Notes: a model not told the origin generated them from the letters alone. Counted from the stretch's first letter, positions 53,379 through 62,039 are shown. The stretch: DNA of 64,000 bases from Brevibacillus sedimenti (GCF_020923495.1 NZ_CP064048.1:2667001-2731000); one strand, 5' to 3'. Program-made: numbers and translations.

Positions 53379-56228
53379 ATGAAAACAAAATGGCTGGCAG
53401 CATCCTATCCGGAGGATTTTTCTGGTGTCGGGCAATCAAATGTTGATACGGCAGGTGACTTCGACCGGGGATGGGAGGACATTCTGGAAACCATTGCTAA
53501 TCGACCCGAGTTCCATTCCGCCGTATCGCTGACGCCTCTTCCCGGAAACGAGGACGCAAGCCTTCCGTTTCTTTCGTTTGTGGAACCTTTTTTGCATCTT
53601 GCGCGCGAACGATGGACGGAAGCAATCCCCGAACTGGGGTTTGGACCAGAAACAGTGGAAGTGGATCAGCTGTCATTGGTAAACAGCTTGCTGGTCGCCT
53701 TGGGAGAACAACTGCATGACATTGCGTCGAGAGCATTGGCCATGGAGCTGCATATCGCTGATTTGACCAACGAACTAACGGGGCAGACCGCCTCCGAGCG
53801 GCTCCATTCATTTGCGGAAAGCAAGCTGCGTGATCCGAAATTTTTCCGGGCGACGTTGGAGGAGTATCCGGTATTGGGGAGACTGTTGGCGACGCGTACG
53901 CTGTACTGGATTCAGTTTTCGCTGGAAGCCCTGAGCCACTTCGTCCAGCATTTCCCTAACATCCAGGCACTGATGGACGGGACGTTTGGCAAGCTGGCGG
54001 AGGTGCGCGGGGGAGTATCCGACCCCCATAACCGCGGCAGAAGCGTACTGTTTTTTGTGTCGAACAGCGATCAAATCGTCGTCTACAAACCGCGGTCAAT
54101 GGCTGTGGATGTATGTGTTCAATCCCTGTTGGCATACTTGAACGACCAAGGATTCCCCTGCCCGTTTTACGTCCAACGCGTTCTGGATTGTGAAGTGTGC
54201 GGCTGGGTGCCGTATGTTGAACCGAAGGAATGCCAGTCTGTGGAGGAAGTGCAGCGATTTTTCTTCAGACAGGGGGCCTATTTGGCCATCTGGCATCTGT
54301 TGGACGGAAATGATTTTCATGCGGAAAATGTGATCGCGCACGGGGAACATCCCCTTTATATCGATGTGGAGACGCTGTTCCAAACGCCGTTTTTCCAATT
54401 TGACAGCGGTACAGCCGAAGGAATCGCCAGCCAGTATCTGTTCGATTCCCCCCTGCGGACAGGACTGCTGCCCGTCTTGGCTTATCCGTCCGAGGGGCAG
54501 CCGGGGGTGGAATTCAGCGGTCTGGGCGGCGATGAGTCGGAAGTCACGTATTCAGTGGAATGGCTGGATACGGAAGGGGACGATCTTCCCGTATTCAGGC
54601 GCTCTTCCTTCCCCTTGCCTCCGTTTGACAATTTGCCCATGTTGGACGGCAAGAGGATGAAGGCCGTCGACTTTCTGTCGTTTATTGAAAAGGGATTTGA
54701 ATGGATATACCGCTTCTTCGCTGAACGCAAACAGGAGTTGACAGCTCAAGGGGGAATATTGGACCGGTTCCGCCGCGTTCGCATTCGCTATGTGATCCGT
54801 TCCACCCAACACTATTACAATTTTCTGCAGGCGGGGAATCACCCTGACTACCTGAAAAGCGGACGGGATCGCGAAAAGCTGCTGGATCGACTGTACCTCG
54901 GGACAAAGCGATATCCGCTGCGAAAGCAATTTGTTCCGCATGAAAAACGGGACCTGCTGTACGGAGACGTCCCCTTGTTCACGACCCAACCGGACTCCAG
55001 GGACGTCCAAGACGCGCAAGGCAGATGCGTGGTCACCATGTCGCAAGCAAGCGGGTGGGATCGCGTGATGCGCCGCTTGGATCTGCTGGGGGAAGACGAT
55101 CTGGCAAAATCCCTTGCCATCATCCGGAAGACGATCCTTTCCACCAAACGTGAGCGCATGGACGTGCAGGGGGGAGGTGGAGACAGCCGGCCGACAGCGG
55201 TCGAAGTGAGCGGGGGGGACGTGCTCGGGTGTTTGCGGGGAATTGCCAACCACCTGGTTGATCAGGCTTTTTGGAATCCGCTTCGTACGGAAGCCACCTG
55301 GATTGGCTTTCAGTGCAACCGGTTCGGTCAGTGGAGTTACGATGTGCTTGATGGGTCCCTCTCCGACGGATTGGTCGGTCTGTCGCTGTTGTTGGTGGGT
55401 ACAGGGACGATGTTGAAGGAAGGGAGCTATATCGACACAGGCCTGGCTGCGTTTCACACGCTCCTGGGCAGCAAGCGTCCCATCCGCCGGGCGGATGTCC
55501 TGTATGGAAGCGTGATGCTGCACCGTTTTCTCGGAGACGTTCGCTATGCGGAATGGGCGAGAGAGCAGGCAGGGTTGCTGATACGCGAGGTGCGGGAAAA
55601 CCGTTTGGAGAACGTTGTGTCCTTGTTTGAAGCGGCGAAGGCATCTGTGTGTTATTGGGAAGCGGATCAAACGGAGGCGGCGCGTACGGCGGTGAACGAA
55701 ATCGCCGCGCGCTTGTATCAAAAACTGCTGCAGGACGGCCAGGGCAAGGAATGGGTTCTCCCGTTGGTCAAACGTCTGGAACGACTGGGAGTGGCATCTG
55801 CGGGCGCGTTGAATTTAGAGCGTCCGTCCCTGCACAACCTTTCCCAGTGGGAGCGGCTCCATGTACTTGCAGATTGCCTTGGCTTGGGCGGAGAGCCAGG
55901 CGCCTGCTTCAAATCCATAGAAGGAGAAATTGCAGAAGGAGAATTTCAACAGCTTGCTCAGCAATCCTTGCCCAATGATGGATATGCGAGCGGAACGGCC
56001 GGAGCGGTAGAAGTGCTTCTCCTCGGCGGACAGTGTTTCAATGACCCCGATTGCATCCGCCAGGCAGCAAAACTTGCTCAAAAGTTGGCCGCTCGAACAG
56101 GCTGGACGTTTGATTCTCCGTCCTCATCCGATACACCCGGCTTATACCGGGGGGTGTCGGGAATCGCATACGCGCTGTTGCGTTCATCATTCCCGGAAAA
56201 GGTTCCTCCTTTTGCCCTTTACATGTAG
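53379..56228 (+). CDS. LanM-type lanthionine synthetase with degenerate cyclase
   Basis: 949 residues. The DUF4135 dehydratase (about 90-600) retains its kinase and lyase residues: K237 in VYKPRS, D312-x-H314-x-x-N317 in GNDFHAEN, D329 in YIDVETLF, R474-x-T476 in RSTQHYYNF, then LLYGDVPLFTTQPDSRD. The C-terminal LanC-like part (about 625-949) keeps the fold markers (SLSDGLVGLSLLL; PGLYRGVSGIAYALLR). It lacks the HG, WCxG and CHG zinc-ligand motifs; the CHG position reads A870-S871-G. It is predicted to phosphorylate and eliminate Thr/Ser but not form thioether rings. GAGGGG precedes ATG 53379. Confidence 0.9.
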   Translation: MKTKWLAASYPEDFSGVGQSNVDTAGDFDRGWEDILETIANRPEFHSAVSLTPLPGNEDASLPFLSFVEPFLHLARERWTEAIPELGFGPETVEVDQLSLVNSLLVALGEQLHDIASRALAMELHIADLTNELTGQTASERLHSFAESKLRDPKFFRATLEEYPVLGRLLATRTLYWIQFSLEALSHFVQHFPNIQALMDGTFGKLAEVRGGVSDPHNRGRSVLFFVSNSDQIVVYKPRSMAVDVCVQSLLAYLNDQGFPCPFYVQRVLDCEVCGWVPYVEPKECQSVEEVQRFFFRQGAYLAIWHLLDGNDFHAENVIAHGEHPLYIDVETLFQTPFFQFDSGTAEGIASQYLFDSPLRTGLLPVLAYPSEGQPGVEFSGLGGDESEVTYSVEWLDTEGDDLPVFRRSSFPLPPFDNLPMLDGKRMKAVDFLSFIEKGFEWIYRFFAERKQELTAQGGILDRFRRVRIRYVIRSTQHYYNFLQAGNHPDYLKSGRDREKLLDRLYLGTKRYPLRKQFVPHEKRDLLYGDVPLFTTQPDSRDVQDAQGRCVVTMSQASGWDRVMRRLDLLGEDDLAKSLAIIRKTILSTKRERMDVQGGGGDSRPTAVEVSGGDVLGCLRGIANHLVDQAFWNPLRTEATWIGFQCNRFGQWSYDVLDGSLSDGLVGLSLLLVGTGTMLKEGSYIDTGLAAFHTLLGSKRPIRRADVLYGSVMLHRFLGDVRYAEWAREQAGLLIREVRENRLENVVSLFEAAKASVCYWEADQTEAARTAVNEIAARLYQKLLQDGQGKEWVLPLVKRLERLGVASAGALNLERPSLHNLSQWERLHVLADCLGLGGEPGACFKSIEGEIAEGEFQQLAQQSLPNDGYASGTAGAVEVLLLGGQCFNDPDCIRQAAKLAQKLAARTGWTFDSPSSSDTPGLYRGVSGIAYALLRSSFPEKVPPFALYM

Positions 56229-56332
56229 GTCATGGAGAAAATGCTTCCTCGATGCTGGTTGATGGGGCGGATAACAGTTCCTGTCATGATGGAGTGCAAA
56301 CGGGCGGAAATCACCAATCGGTGTGTGGATAT

Positions 56333-56367
56333 ATGAAGAAAATTATGAAGAAATTATGAAGAAGTAA
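56333..56367 (+). repeat. three tandem ATGAAGAA-type repeats
   Basis: ATGAAGAAAATT, ATGAAGAAATT and ATGAAGAAGT occur head to tail at 11-12 bp, in the AT-rich 250-bp gap (56229-56478) between LanM and the regulator. They may bind the LytTR regulator or be slippage products. The gap has no other feature. Confidence 0.5.
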
Positions 56368-56478
56368 TGTTTGGGAAATATATGCTGGACTAGAAAATAT
56401 TGAGAATGATAGAATTTGAAGAGGAAAAAAAAGACTCTGGTTCATAGGATGGAGTTGAGACCAAAGGGGTAATGAGGC

Positions 56479-57222
56479 ATGTATGTGGACATGTATTTTA
56501 CAGCGATCGTCGCTCATCAGGACCCAGAGACATGTGAATTCCTCTCCAATTTATTGACAGAAAGGATGTGGGGAGTTACCGGGATTGCGACAACAGGACA
56601 GGAGGCGATTGATGCAGTATTTCGGAACAAAGCGGATATCGTGTTTCTCGATCCTGAATTGCGTGATCAAAATGGGGCCTATGTGGCCCAACAACTTGCT
56701 ACGTTGTTTCCGCATACGGAATCAGTTCTGGTGCTGGCCGAATCCACCCACCCATCTTGGGCGTTTGAAATTGATGCGGTCGATTACATCGTAAAGCCCT
56801 TTGAACGGGAGAGGCTGCACAAGAGTCTCTACAAGATTGAGTGCTATCTCTTCGGGAAAAGGGCGGACCCTCGTTTTGTAAGCAGTTTTATCGGCATCCG
56901 CAACAACAATGAGATTGAGTTTATTGATCAGCGCGACATCGTCTTGATTTCATCCGAAAAACGGGTAACCAAAATCTACCTTCACTCCCCTGAACGCCGC
57001 AGAGTAATAAAAGTTTCCGAAAGCTTGTGTTCATTTGAAAAACGCTTGCATGCGACAAGCTTTTTTCGGACTCACCGCAGTTATCTGATCAATTTGCGAT
57101 ATCTTCACAAAATTTATCCATCAGGCCAAACGTATATCGCCACCTTTAAAGGTTTGCAGGAGATTGCATACGTAAGCAAAAACAAAATCGGAACGTTGTA
57201 CAAAATGGTCAACATTGGCTAG
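56479..57222 (+). CDS. orphan LytTR response regulator of the RiPP locus
   Basis: 247 residues. A receiver domain with D58 (IVFLDPEL) and the Lys in DYIVKPFE is followed by a LytTR DNA-binding domain (FFRTHRSYLINLRYL). The usual acidic pair is reduced to HQD and the conserved Thr/Ser region reads LAEST, so phosphorylation may be weak. No histidine kinase is encoded nearby. It probably controls the RiPP genes. It may start at ATG 56479 (GAGG adjacent, AAGGGG 11 nt upstream) or ATG 56491. Confidence 0.85.
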   Translation: MYVDMYFTAIVAHQDPETCEFLSNLLTERMWGVTGIATTGQEAIDAVFRNKADIVFLDPELRDQNGAYVAQQLATLFPHTESVLVLAESTHPSWAFEIDAVDYIVKPFERERLHKSLYKIECYLFGKRADPRFVSSFIGIRNNNEIEFIDQRDIVLISSEKRVTKIYLHSPERRRVIKVSESLCSFEKRLHATSFFRTHRSYLINLRYLHKIYPSGQTYIATFKGLQEIAYVSKNKIGTLYKMVNIG

Positions 57223-57273
57223 CTCGTCTACATTGGCAAAAAATCGTCAGGATGCTGACGAGCTGTGAGATGA

Positions 57274-57357
57274 TGCCAACACACCAGGGAAGTGCTGCGG
57301 GAACTGAAGTATTCAGAAGAAGCAATCCGGGAGCTGGAGGAGAACCAGATCATCTGA
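57274..57357 (+). pseudogene. 3' remnant of a CaiB/BaiF CoA-transferase gene
   Basis: The only open codons end HTREVLRELKYSEEAIRELEENQII then TGA. This matches by eye the C-terminal tail of CaiB/BaiF (formyl-CoA type) transferases (HT-x-EVL-x-EL-x-YSEEEI...). An in-frame stop at 57271 and absence of the rest of the gene show that only the end survives. It marks the right edge of the RiPP island. Confidence 0.65.
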
Positions 57358-57397
57358 CAGCATCCTCGTCCACACCACGGACGTTGACTGCAAACGG

Positions 57398-57424
57398 AGC
57401 CCCCTTTCTGAGGGAAAGGGGGCT
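57398..57424. terminator. hairpin terminator
   Basis: AGCCCCCTTT-CTGAGG-GAAAGGGGGCT between the CoA-transferase remnant and the small membrane protein gene; probably the original terminator of the remnant. Confidence 0.65.
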
Positions 57425-57446
57425 GTTCACTGTTGAAGCCGGGTTG

Positions 57447-57692
57447 TTAACTGCTGAAAAAACCGCTGTGGCTGCTGTGTTTGCGGCGGTAGTGCTTATG
57501 GCCGTAAGAAGTGTGCCCAAAATGGCCGAAGTGGCCGCGGTGGCGGTAATCACTGCTGCTGTAGCGGCGGTATCCGCCTGTTTTCATCAGCAGACCGGCC
57601 CCTTTTTTCAGCAGGGCGATCACCACGATTGCTGCAATGATCAACAGCAGAAGGCCGATGCCGAGTATGGTGAGAATGATGGACATGCTCAT
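57447..57692 (-). CDS. small membrane protein with His/Ser-rich tail
   Basis: 81 residues. One long N-terminal membrane helix (IILTILGIGLLLLIIAAIVVIALL) precedes a tail rich in His, Tyr, Ser and Gly (RHRGHFGHFGHTSYGHKHYRR). The His pattern suggests metal binding, but this is not proven. AAGGAG lies just before the start. No family is recognised. Confidence 0.65.
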   Translation of the reverse strand: MSMSIILTILGIGLLLLIIAAIVVIALLKKGAGLLMKTGGYRRYSSSDYRHRGHFGHFGHTSYGHKHYRRKHSSHSGFFSS

Positions 57693-57763
57693 CGTCTCCT
57701 TGTCATGGGGGTCTACCTGTATGTACGAACAGGCGGGCGCCCGGTTTCAGAAGGACGACGAGC

Positions 57764-58204
57764 TTACGATTTCGCTTGCAGATAGCGTTCGTACGGTGTG
57801 TAATCGATCTGTTTTTTCTGCAGGTGCTGAATCAGCCACTTGTGATCCCGCTTCGGCGTGGCGATGATGTAGCCTTTGACGATCAGCTCGGTGGTGATGG
57901 TCGTCGCCTTTTCCTCCAGGGCGAGCTGGCCGATCTTCGCCGCGATCGAGCGGCGGGCCACATCGCGGAACAGATTCGGCACCGGTTCCACCAGTTCGTT
58001 GAGCAGGGCAAGCCCTTCATCCGTCCACATGGAGCGGGTCTGTTCGATATAGTAGTCCTGCCAGTCCAGCTCCGATTTGCCGTCTTGTTTTGGCATGGAT
58101 TTCAGGAACTTGCGGAACATGAAAAACCCGCCGATGCCCATCAGCATGACCAGCACAAACGACCAGCCGATGATAAACAAGGAAAAACCCGTGGACATTT
58201 GCAT
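57764..58204 (-). CDS. DUF2621 family protein (YneK-like)
   Basis: 146 residues with an N-terminal membrane helix (FSLFIIGWSFVLVMLMGIGGFF). The cytosolic DUF2621 domain follows (LDWQDYYIEQTRSMWTDEGLALLNELVEPVPNLFRDVARRSI, quoted as a pattern). The family is widespread in Bacillales and uncharacterised. GAGGGG precedes ATG 58204. The 288 bp to the next gene (58205-58492) contain no other gene I can support. Confidence 0.85.
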   Translation of the reverse strand: MQMSTGFSLFIIGWSFVLVMLMGIGGFFMFRKFLKSMPKQDGKSELDWQDYYIEQTRSMWTDEGLALLNELVEPVPNLFRDVARRSIAAKIGQLALEEKATTITTELIVKGYIIATPKRDHKWLIQHLQKKQIDYTPYERYLQAKS

Positions 58205-58492
58205 TGCGTATGCAACCCCTCAATCCAGTTCTTCTAAGCGCAACTATAGCGCATTTCACGCGTTCCAACAAATCTTTTTTCCACACGTCGTGCGCCATTC
58301 CCGAAAGTACCTGGTTACAGCGTACTGGAAGCGCAGGATGTTTGCAAGCGGGCAGGGCAGCCGAGAGGAGAAGCGGAAGGCGGCATTTGGGATACAGTTG
58401 ACGGGCAGATGTGCGAAGTAGGCGGTTTACTCTTCCCAAGCGCACATACAATTTAGTATTATTAGAATGAGACTCAAAAGGAGCTGACGCCC

Positions 58493-58867
58493 ATGTTCAA
58501 GCTAGGACAACGTGTCGTCATCATTGCTGACACCTTTGAACAAGGGTTGCCGGTTGGTGAATACGGGTACCTGATTGGTCGTGATCGAAATCCCGACAGC
58601 GCGTTTGCGTGGATTGTGCGCATTCCAAAGATAGATAAGCAGTACGCTGTACCGGAAGAGGACATCGCCTTGGAAGAGAAGCTGATCGAGCAGGAGGCGG
58701 AACGCATCCAACGGGAGGCACTGCTTGACTTTGCGCTGGCTACCCGCAACGAGGCTCTCTTCCGCCAACTGATGGGCATGCAGGATGAAGCAGCGGACAA
58801 TGGCGACCCGGTAAAGGAATCAATGGAAGAGTTCATTCGCAAAGTGAATATAAAAGCCTGGATCTAA
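58493..58867 (+). CDS. IDEAL-domain-like hypothetical protein
   Basis: 124 residues. The N-terminal half is a beta-rich domain (MFKLGQRVVIIADTFEQGLPVGEYG). The C-terminal half is helical, with LLDFALATRNEALFRQLMG resembling the IDEAL motif of small Bacillales proteins. The function is unknown. AAGGAG lies 9 nt before ATG 58493. A hairpin follows the stop. Confidence 0.7.
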   Translation: MFKLGQRVVIIADTFEQGLPVGEYGYLIGRDRNPDSAFAWIVRIPKIDKQYAVPEEDIALEEKLIEQEAERIQREALLDFALATRNEALFRQLMGMQDEAADNGDPVKESMEEFIRKVNIKAWI

Positions 58868-58886
58868 CGGGGGCCCTTGGACAGCG

Positions 58887-58922
58887 AACGGTTTCCTTGC
58901 GAGGAAATCGTTCTTCTTCTTG
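58887..58922 (+). terminator. hairpin terminator
   Basis: GAACGGTTTCC-TTGC-GAGGAAATCGTTC followed by TTCTTCTT; one bulge and a weak T-tract. Confidence 0.55.
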
Positions 58923-58972
58923 GGGGCATGTCCCTGTTTGACATGGCACAGAGACGAAAGTGAGGCTGTTGC

Positions 58973-59938
58973 ATGTCGGATTTTGTGACGTTTACCAACG
59001 AATTTGGCCAAACGATCCAGATGTCGCGCGAAGATTTCCAGAAGAAAGTAATCCCCAACTATCTGGACAAGTACTGGGACGAGAAGGAAAAGCTCCGCGA
59101 TTTTGCGATGGGGCTGGTGCGCGACCAGTTCACCGAACAGGCGGCCATCGCGGCTGATCGACTGCTGGAACTGTACGGACCGATCGAGTCTGCGATCTTG
59201 TTTCGCGCCGTGGTGCACATGCAGGCGCTTGAGTTCGACAAGGCCAAGGCGATGCTGATCGACTGTTTGGAGCGCTTTCCCACCTCCGGCACAGCTTGTA
59301 CCAATCTGGCCAAAATCTACGCCTATGAGGGCGACGAGGCCAAAGCGTTTGAAACCTTGGAAGCCGGACTGTTCAAGGACCCCAATCAGGAGAACGGGCT
59401 GAACATGTACATGGAAAGCTTCCTGAAGTTTGGCAAACGGGAAGAGCTGAAACAGCGGCTGGAGGCGCTTGCCGCCAAAGAAGGGGCGTGGATGCCGCAG
59501 CTGCACATAGCGCGCCTGTTCCTGACGGAGGACAATTTGCTGAAGGCGGTGCAGTGGTACAGGCAGGCCATCGACGGTGCCAAGGGGAAGGAAGACGTGG
59601 TCATGACTGTCACCGGCGAACTTGGACAAGCCGGGTACGTCTATCAACTGATCCAGATCTGCGAGGAGTACTGGACGCCCACATTCCAACTCCCGTACGC
59701 GGGCTTCAACTACGCCAACGCGCTGCTGGCCACGGACCAGAAGGAGAAGGCCATCGCCATCCTGCGTGAGATGCAGCAGCATCTGGCCGACAAGTACAAG
59801 CCAATGGTGGACCAATTTTTGGCCCGGGTGCCGGGAGCACAGGAGACGGAAGCAGCAATGCGGGAGCAGGCGCAGACGCCGACGGTACCCAGACAGGCAG
59901 AATCGAACAAAAAGAGTTGGTGGAAGTTTTGGCAATAG
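58973..59938 (+). CDS. TPR-repeat protein
   Basis: 321 residues, soluble and helical. At least five tetratricopeptide-like repeats occur (for example TNLAKIYAYEGDEAKAFETLEAGL and YANALLATDQKEKAIAILREMQ). The N-terminal ~40 residues (MSDFVTFTNEFGQTIQMSRE) are distinct. The C-terminus is basic and aromatic (NKKSWWKFWQ), possibly a membrane or protein contact. There is no clear strong ribosome binding site. Probably a scaffold or regulatory protein; no partner is indicated. Confidence 0.8.
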   Translation: MSDFVTFTNEFGQTIQMSREDFQKKVIPNYLDKYWDEKEKLRDFAMGLVRDQFTEQAAIAADRLLELYGPIESAILFRAVVHMQALEFDKAKAMLIDCLERFPTSGTACTNLAKIYAYEGDEAKAFETLEAGLFKDPNQENGLNMYMESFLKFGKREELKQRLEALAAKEGAWMPQLHIARLFLTEDNLLKAVQWYRQAIDGAKGKEDVVMTVTGELGQAGYVYQLIQICEEYWTPTFQLPYAGFNYANALLATDQKEKAIAILREMQQHLADKYKPMVDQFLARVPGAQETEAAMREQAQTPTVPRQAESNKKSWWKFWQ

Positions 59939-59951
59939 CCCGTTTGCATCC

Positions 59952-59984
59952 AGGTGTCCGGCAGTATGTACAGCCGGACGTTTT
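59952..59984 (+). terminator. terminator of TPR gene
   Basis: GTCCGGC-AGTATGTACA-GCCGGAC followed by GTTTTTT. Confidence 0.85.
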
Positions 59985-60092
59985 TTGTGTGAGGGGAGAA
60001 GCGGGTGAGTCTGTGCCGTGGACGAACGGAACGTGTTTCACGCAGACCGGCGCCGTTCCCTGTGAAAGAGGATTGGCGCCGGTGACAAGCCT

Positions 60093-60227
60093 CTATTGAA
60101 ACTGGCGGGTGAGCATCCGTTCGAGCACGGCGACGCCTTGGTACATCAGGGTGGCGACTACCGCAATGATCGCCAGGCTCACCATGACCAGCGTGAAGGT
60201 AATAAAACTGCTTAAAAAATCATCCAT
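60093..60227 (-). CDS. 44-residue membrane peptide overlapping the recombinase stop
   Basis: Starts MDDFLSSFITFTLVMVSLAI and has one long membrane helix. Its ATG overlaps the last codons and stop of the serine recombinase gene, so it would be translationally coupled to it. No ribosome binding site other than recombinase sequence is visible. It may be a real small protein or the remnant of the insertion target. No family is recognised. Confidence 0.45.
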   Translation of the reverse strand: MDDFLSSFITFTLVMVSLAIIAVVATLMYQGVAVLERMLTRQFQ

Positions 60228-61692
60228 GAAACACAAGCGACTCCAATACATATCCGCGCGGCTCTTTCGGGTGCCTTTGCGCCGTAATGCTCTTGACCAG
60301 GATAGACACAAATTGTTTCTTTTCCTCAAAGGACAGTTCTTCCCAAGACTGTTGCAGATTTTCGTACAGGGAGAGCAATTGTTCAATTGAGAAACGGTTT
60401 TCCAGCTGTTCGGACTCGGTTTGAATCAACTGTTCCAGCTCGGCTTGGCGAGTATTGAACGCCTCCAGCTGCTTTCGCAGTTCATCCATCTCAATGAGGT
60501 CTGCGATGAAAAGCTGTTGGAGGCGTTTGCGCTTCTGCTTCAGAGACTCCAGTTCTCGTTTGTAGTCGTCAAGGTTTGCGGCTTTCAGGCAAGCGTTTTT
60601 GTCTCCTGTTACCTCACGCCTGATCTGATCGGTACGGTTGCGCAGCTCAGCCAAAAACAAGTGCTCCAATTTGTCTTCACGTATCTGGAAGTGATGACAA
60701 GCACCTGGCTTTGTAAACGAGCAGCGATAATACCTGACAGGCTGACCTGGCGTCTTTTTTCCTTTGCTGCGGTAAGTGGTTCCGTTCAACGTGCTGCCGC
60801 AGTTCGGGCATTTCACCAGGCCGGAAAAGAGGTACCCGGAAGCTACACTCCGCGGTTTTTTCATCGCTTGTGCGTCGAGGATTTTTTGAACAAAATAAAA
60901 TTCCTCTTTATCGATGATGGGAGGAAGCGCATCCTCAACGATGATCCAGTCTTCTTCCGGTTTTACGGTTGTGATGGTGCCTGTTTGGGTGGTGTAATTA
61001 TAGCGGAGTGTGCCGATATATATCGGGTTTTTCAAGATTTTTTGGACGGTGTTGACAGAAAAAATGGCATTGTTTTTCGTTCTGCACCCTTGACGATATA
61101 ACTCTTCAGCTACTTTATTGAAATTGGCGTGCTTGGCATATAGCCGAAAGATCATCCTGACAGTTTCGGCCTCTTTCTCGTTCACAACGAGTTCTCCATC
61201 TAATTTGTCATATCCAAAAGGGGCTTTCCCGCCTGGCCGTTTCCCTTGCCGGGCCTTTTCCTCTTTCCCGAATTTCGTGCGTTCCCCGAGGTTTTCCCGT
61301 TCCCATTGAGCAAGGGCGGCAACCAGCGTAATGAACAGCCTGCCGATCGCTGTTGTCGTGTCGTATACTTCTGTAGCGCTCTTGAACTTTACGTTGTGAC
61401 GATCAAACTCCTGAAGAAGGTTGTACAAGTCCAGGACAGATCGCGTCAGCCGGTCCAGCCGGTACACAAGCACAACGTCAATCAGCCCGGCGCGGATGTC
61501 ATTGAGCATTCGCTGTAATTCAGGACGATTGGTATTCTTCGCGCTGACCCCTTCATCGATGTAGTAATCAGCGATTTCCCAGCCTTGCGATGTTATATAG
61601 GCCGTTAAACGTTCGCGTTGAGCAGGGATGGAATATCCTTCTTTGGCCTGTTCGTCCGTACTGACACGGATGTATAAAGCGGCTTTTTTCAT
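60220..61692 (-). CDS. large serine recombinase (resolvase/integrase family)
   Basis: 490 residues from ATG 61692 (GGGAGGGGAG upstream); the frame is open 37 codons further. The resolvase catalytic domain has ALYIRVSTDEQ with the Ser nucleophile, then VYRLDRLTRS. The Recombinase domain (about 165-270) and zinc-ribbon Cys (KCPNCGSTLNG ... RCSFTKPGACHH) follow, then a coiled coil. It is the type of integrase used by phages and mobile elements. No other phage genes are nearby, so it is a lone element or relic. Confidence 0.93.
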   Translation of the reverse strand: MKKAALYIRVSTDEQAKEGYSIPAQRERLTAYITSQGWEIADYYIDEGVSAKNTNRPELQRMLNDIRAGLIDVVLVYRLDRLTRSVLDLYNLLQEFDRHNVKFKSATEVYDTTTAIGRLFITLVAALAQWERENLGERTKFGKEEKARQGKRPGGKAPFGYDKLDGELVVNEKEAETVRMIFRLYAKHANFNKVAEELYRQGCRTKNNAIFSVNTVQKILKNPIYIGTLRYNYTTQTGTITTVKPEEDWIIVEDALPPIIDKEEFYFVQKILDAQAMKKPRSVASGYLFSGLVKCPNCGSTLNGTTYRSKGKKTPGQPVRYYRCSFTKPGACHHFQIREDKLEHLFLAELRNRTDQIRREVTGDKNACLKAANLDDYKRELESLKQKRKRLQQLFIADLIEMDELRKQLEAFNTRQAELEQLIQTESEQLENRFSIEQLLSLYENLQQSWEELSFEEKKQFVSILVKSITAQRHPKEPRGYVLESLVFHG

Positions 61693-61880
61693 GATGCGAC
61701 TCCCCTCCCTACAGGTATGCATATGCAGCAATTCTTCCGTGTCTGCAACGCGAATGATGCGTTGCGCTGCTTCCCCAAAATTGACCGTGATTTTCACAGC
61801 CATTTGAGAGGGTGAGCCGGGTTGAGCGTCATGTTAAACAAGCTGCTCGACATAAAGTGACACTAAAGGAGGGGATGAAC

Positions 61881-62039
61881 ATGAAGGTTGTTGTGACGTT
61901 GCCGCCTGATTATCCCCGAAACGATCCCAACTATCCAAGCAAGGAACGGCTTGAAATGGCATATACCGCATTATTGCCAGCCATGATTCGCATACTGACG
62001 CAGAAGCAGAAAGGAAAGAAGCAGGCGAATTCTGCCTGA
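61881..62039 (+). CDS. small hypothetical protein divergent from recombinase
   Basis: 52 residues. AAAGGAGGGG ends directly before ATG 61875, so ATG 61881 (MKVVVTLPPDYPRNDPNYPS...) has the better spacing. The C-terminus is basic (KQKGKKQANSA). Divergent placement from the serine recombinase suggests an accessory gene of the same element, for example a recombination directionality factor or regulator; this is unproven. Confidence 0.55.
   Translation: MKVVVTLPPDYPRNDPNYPSKERLEMAYTALLPAMIRILTQKQKGKKQANSA

Noticed and set aside
44584-57222. CRISPR arrays or a prophage in the accessory region
   Set aside because: No spaced repeats of CRISPR type and no phage structural genes; the content is a RiPP locus.
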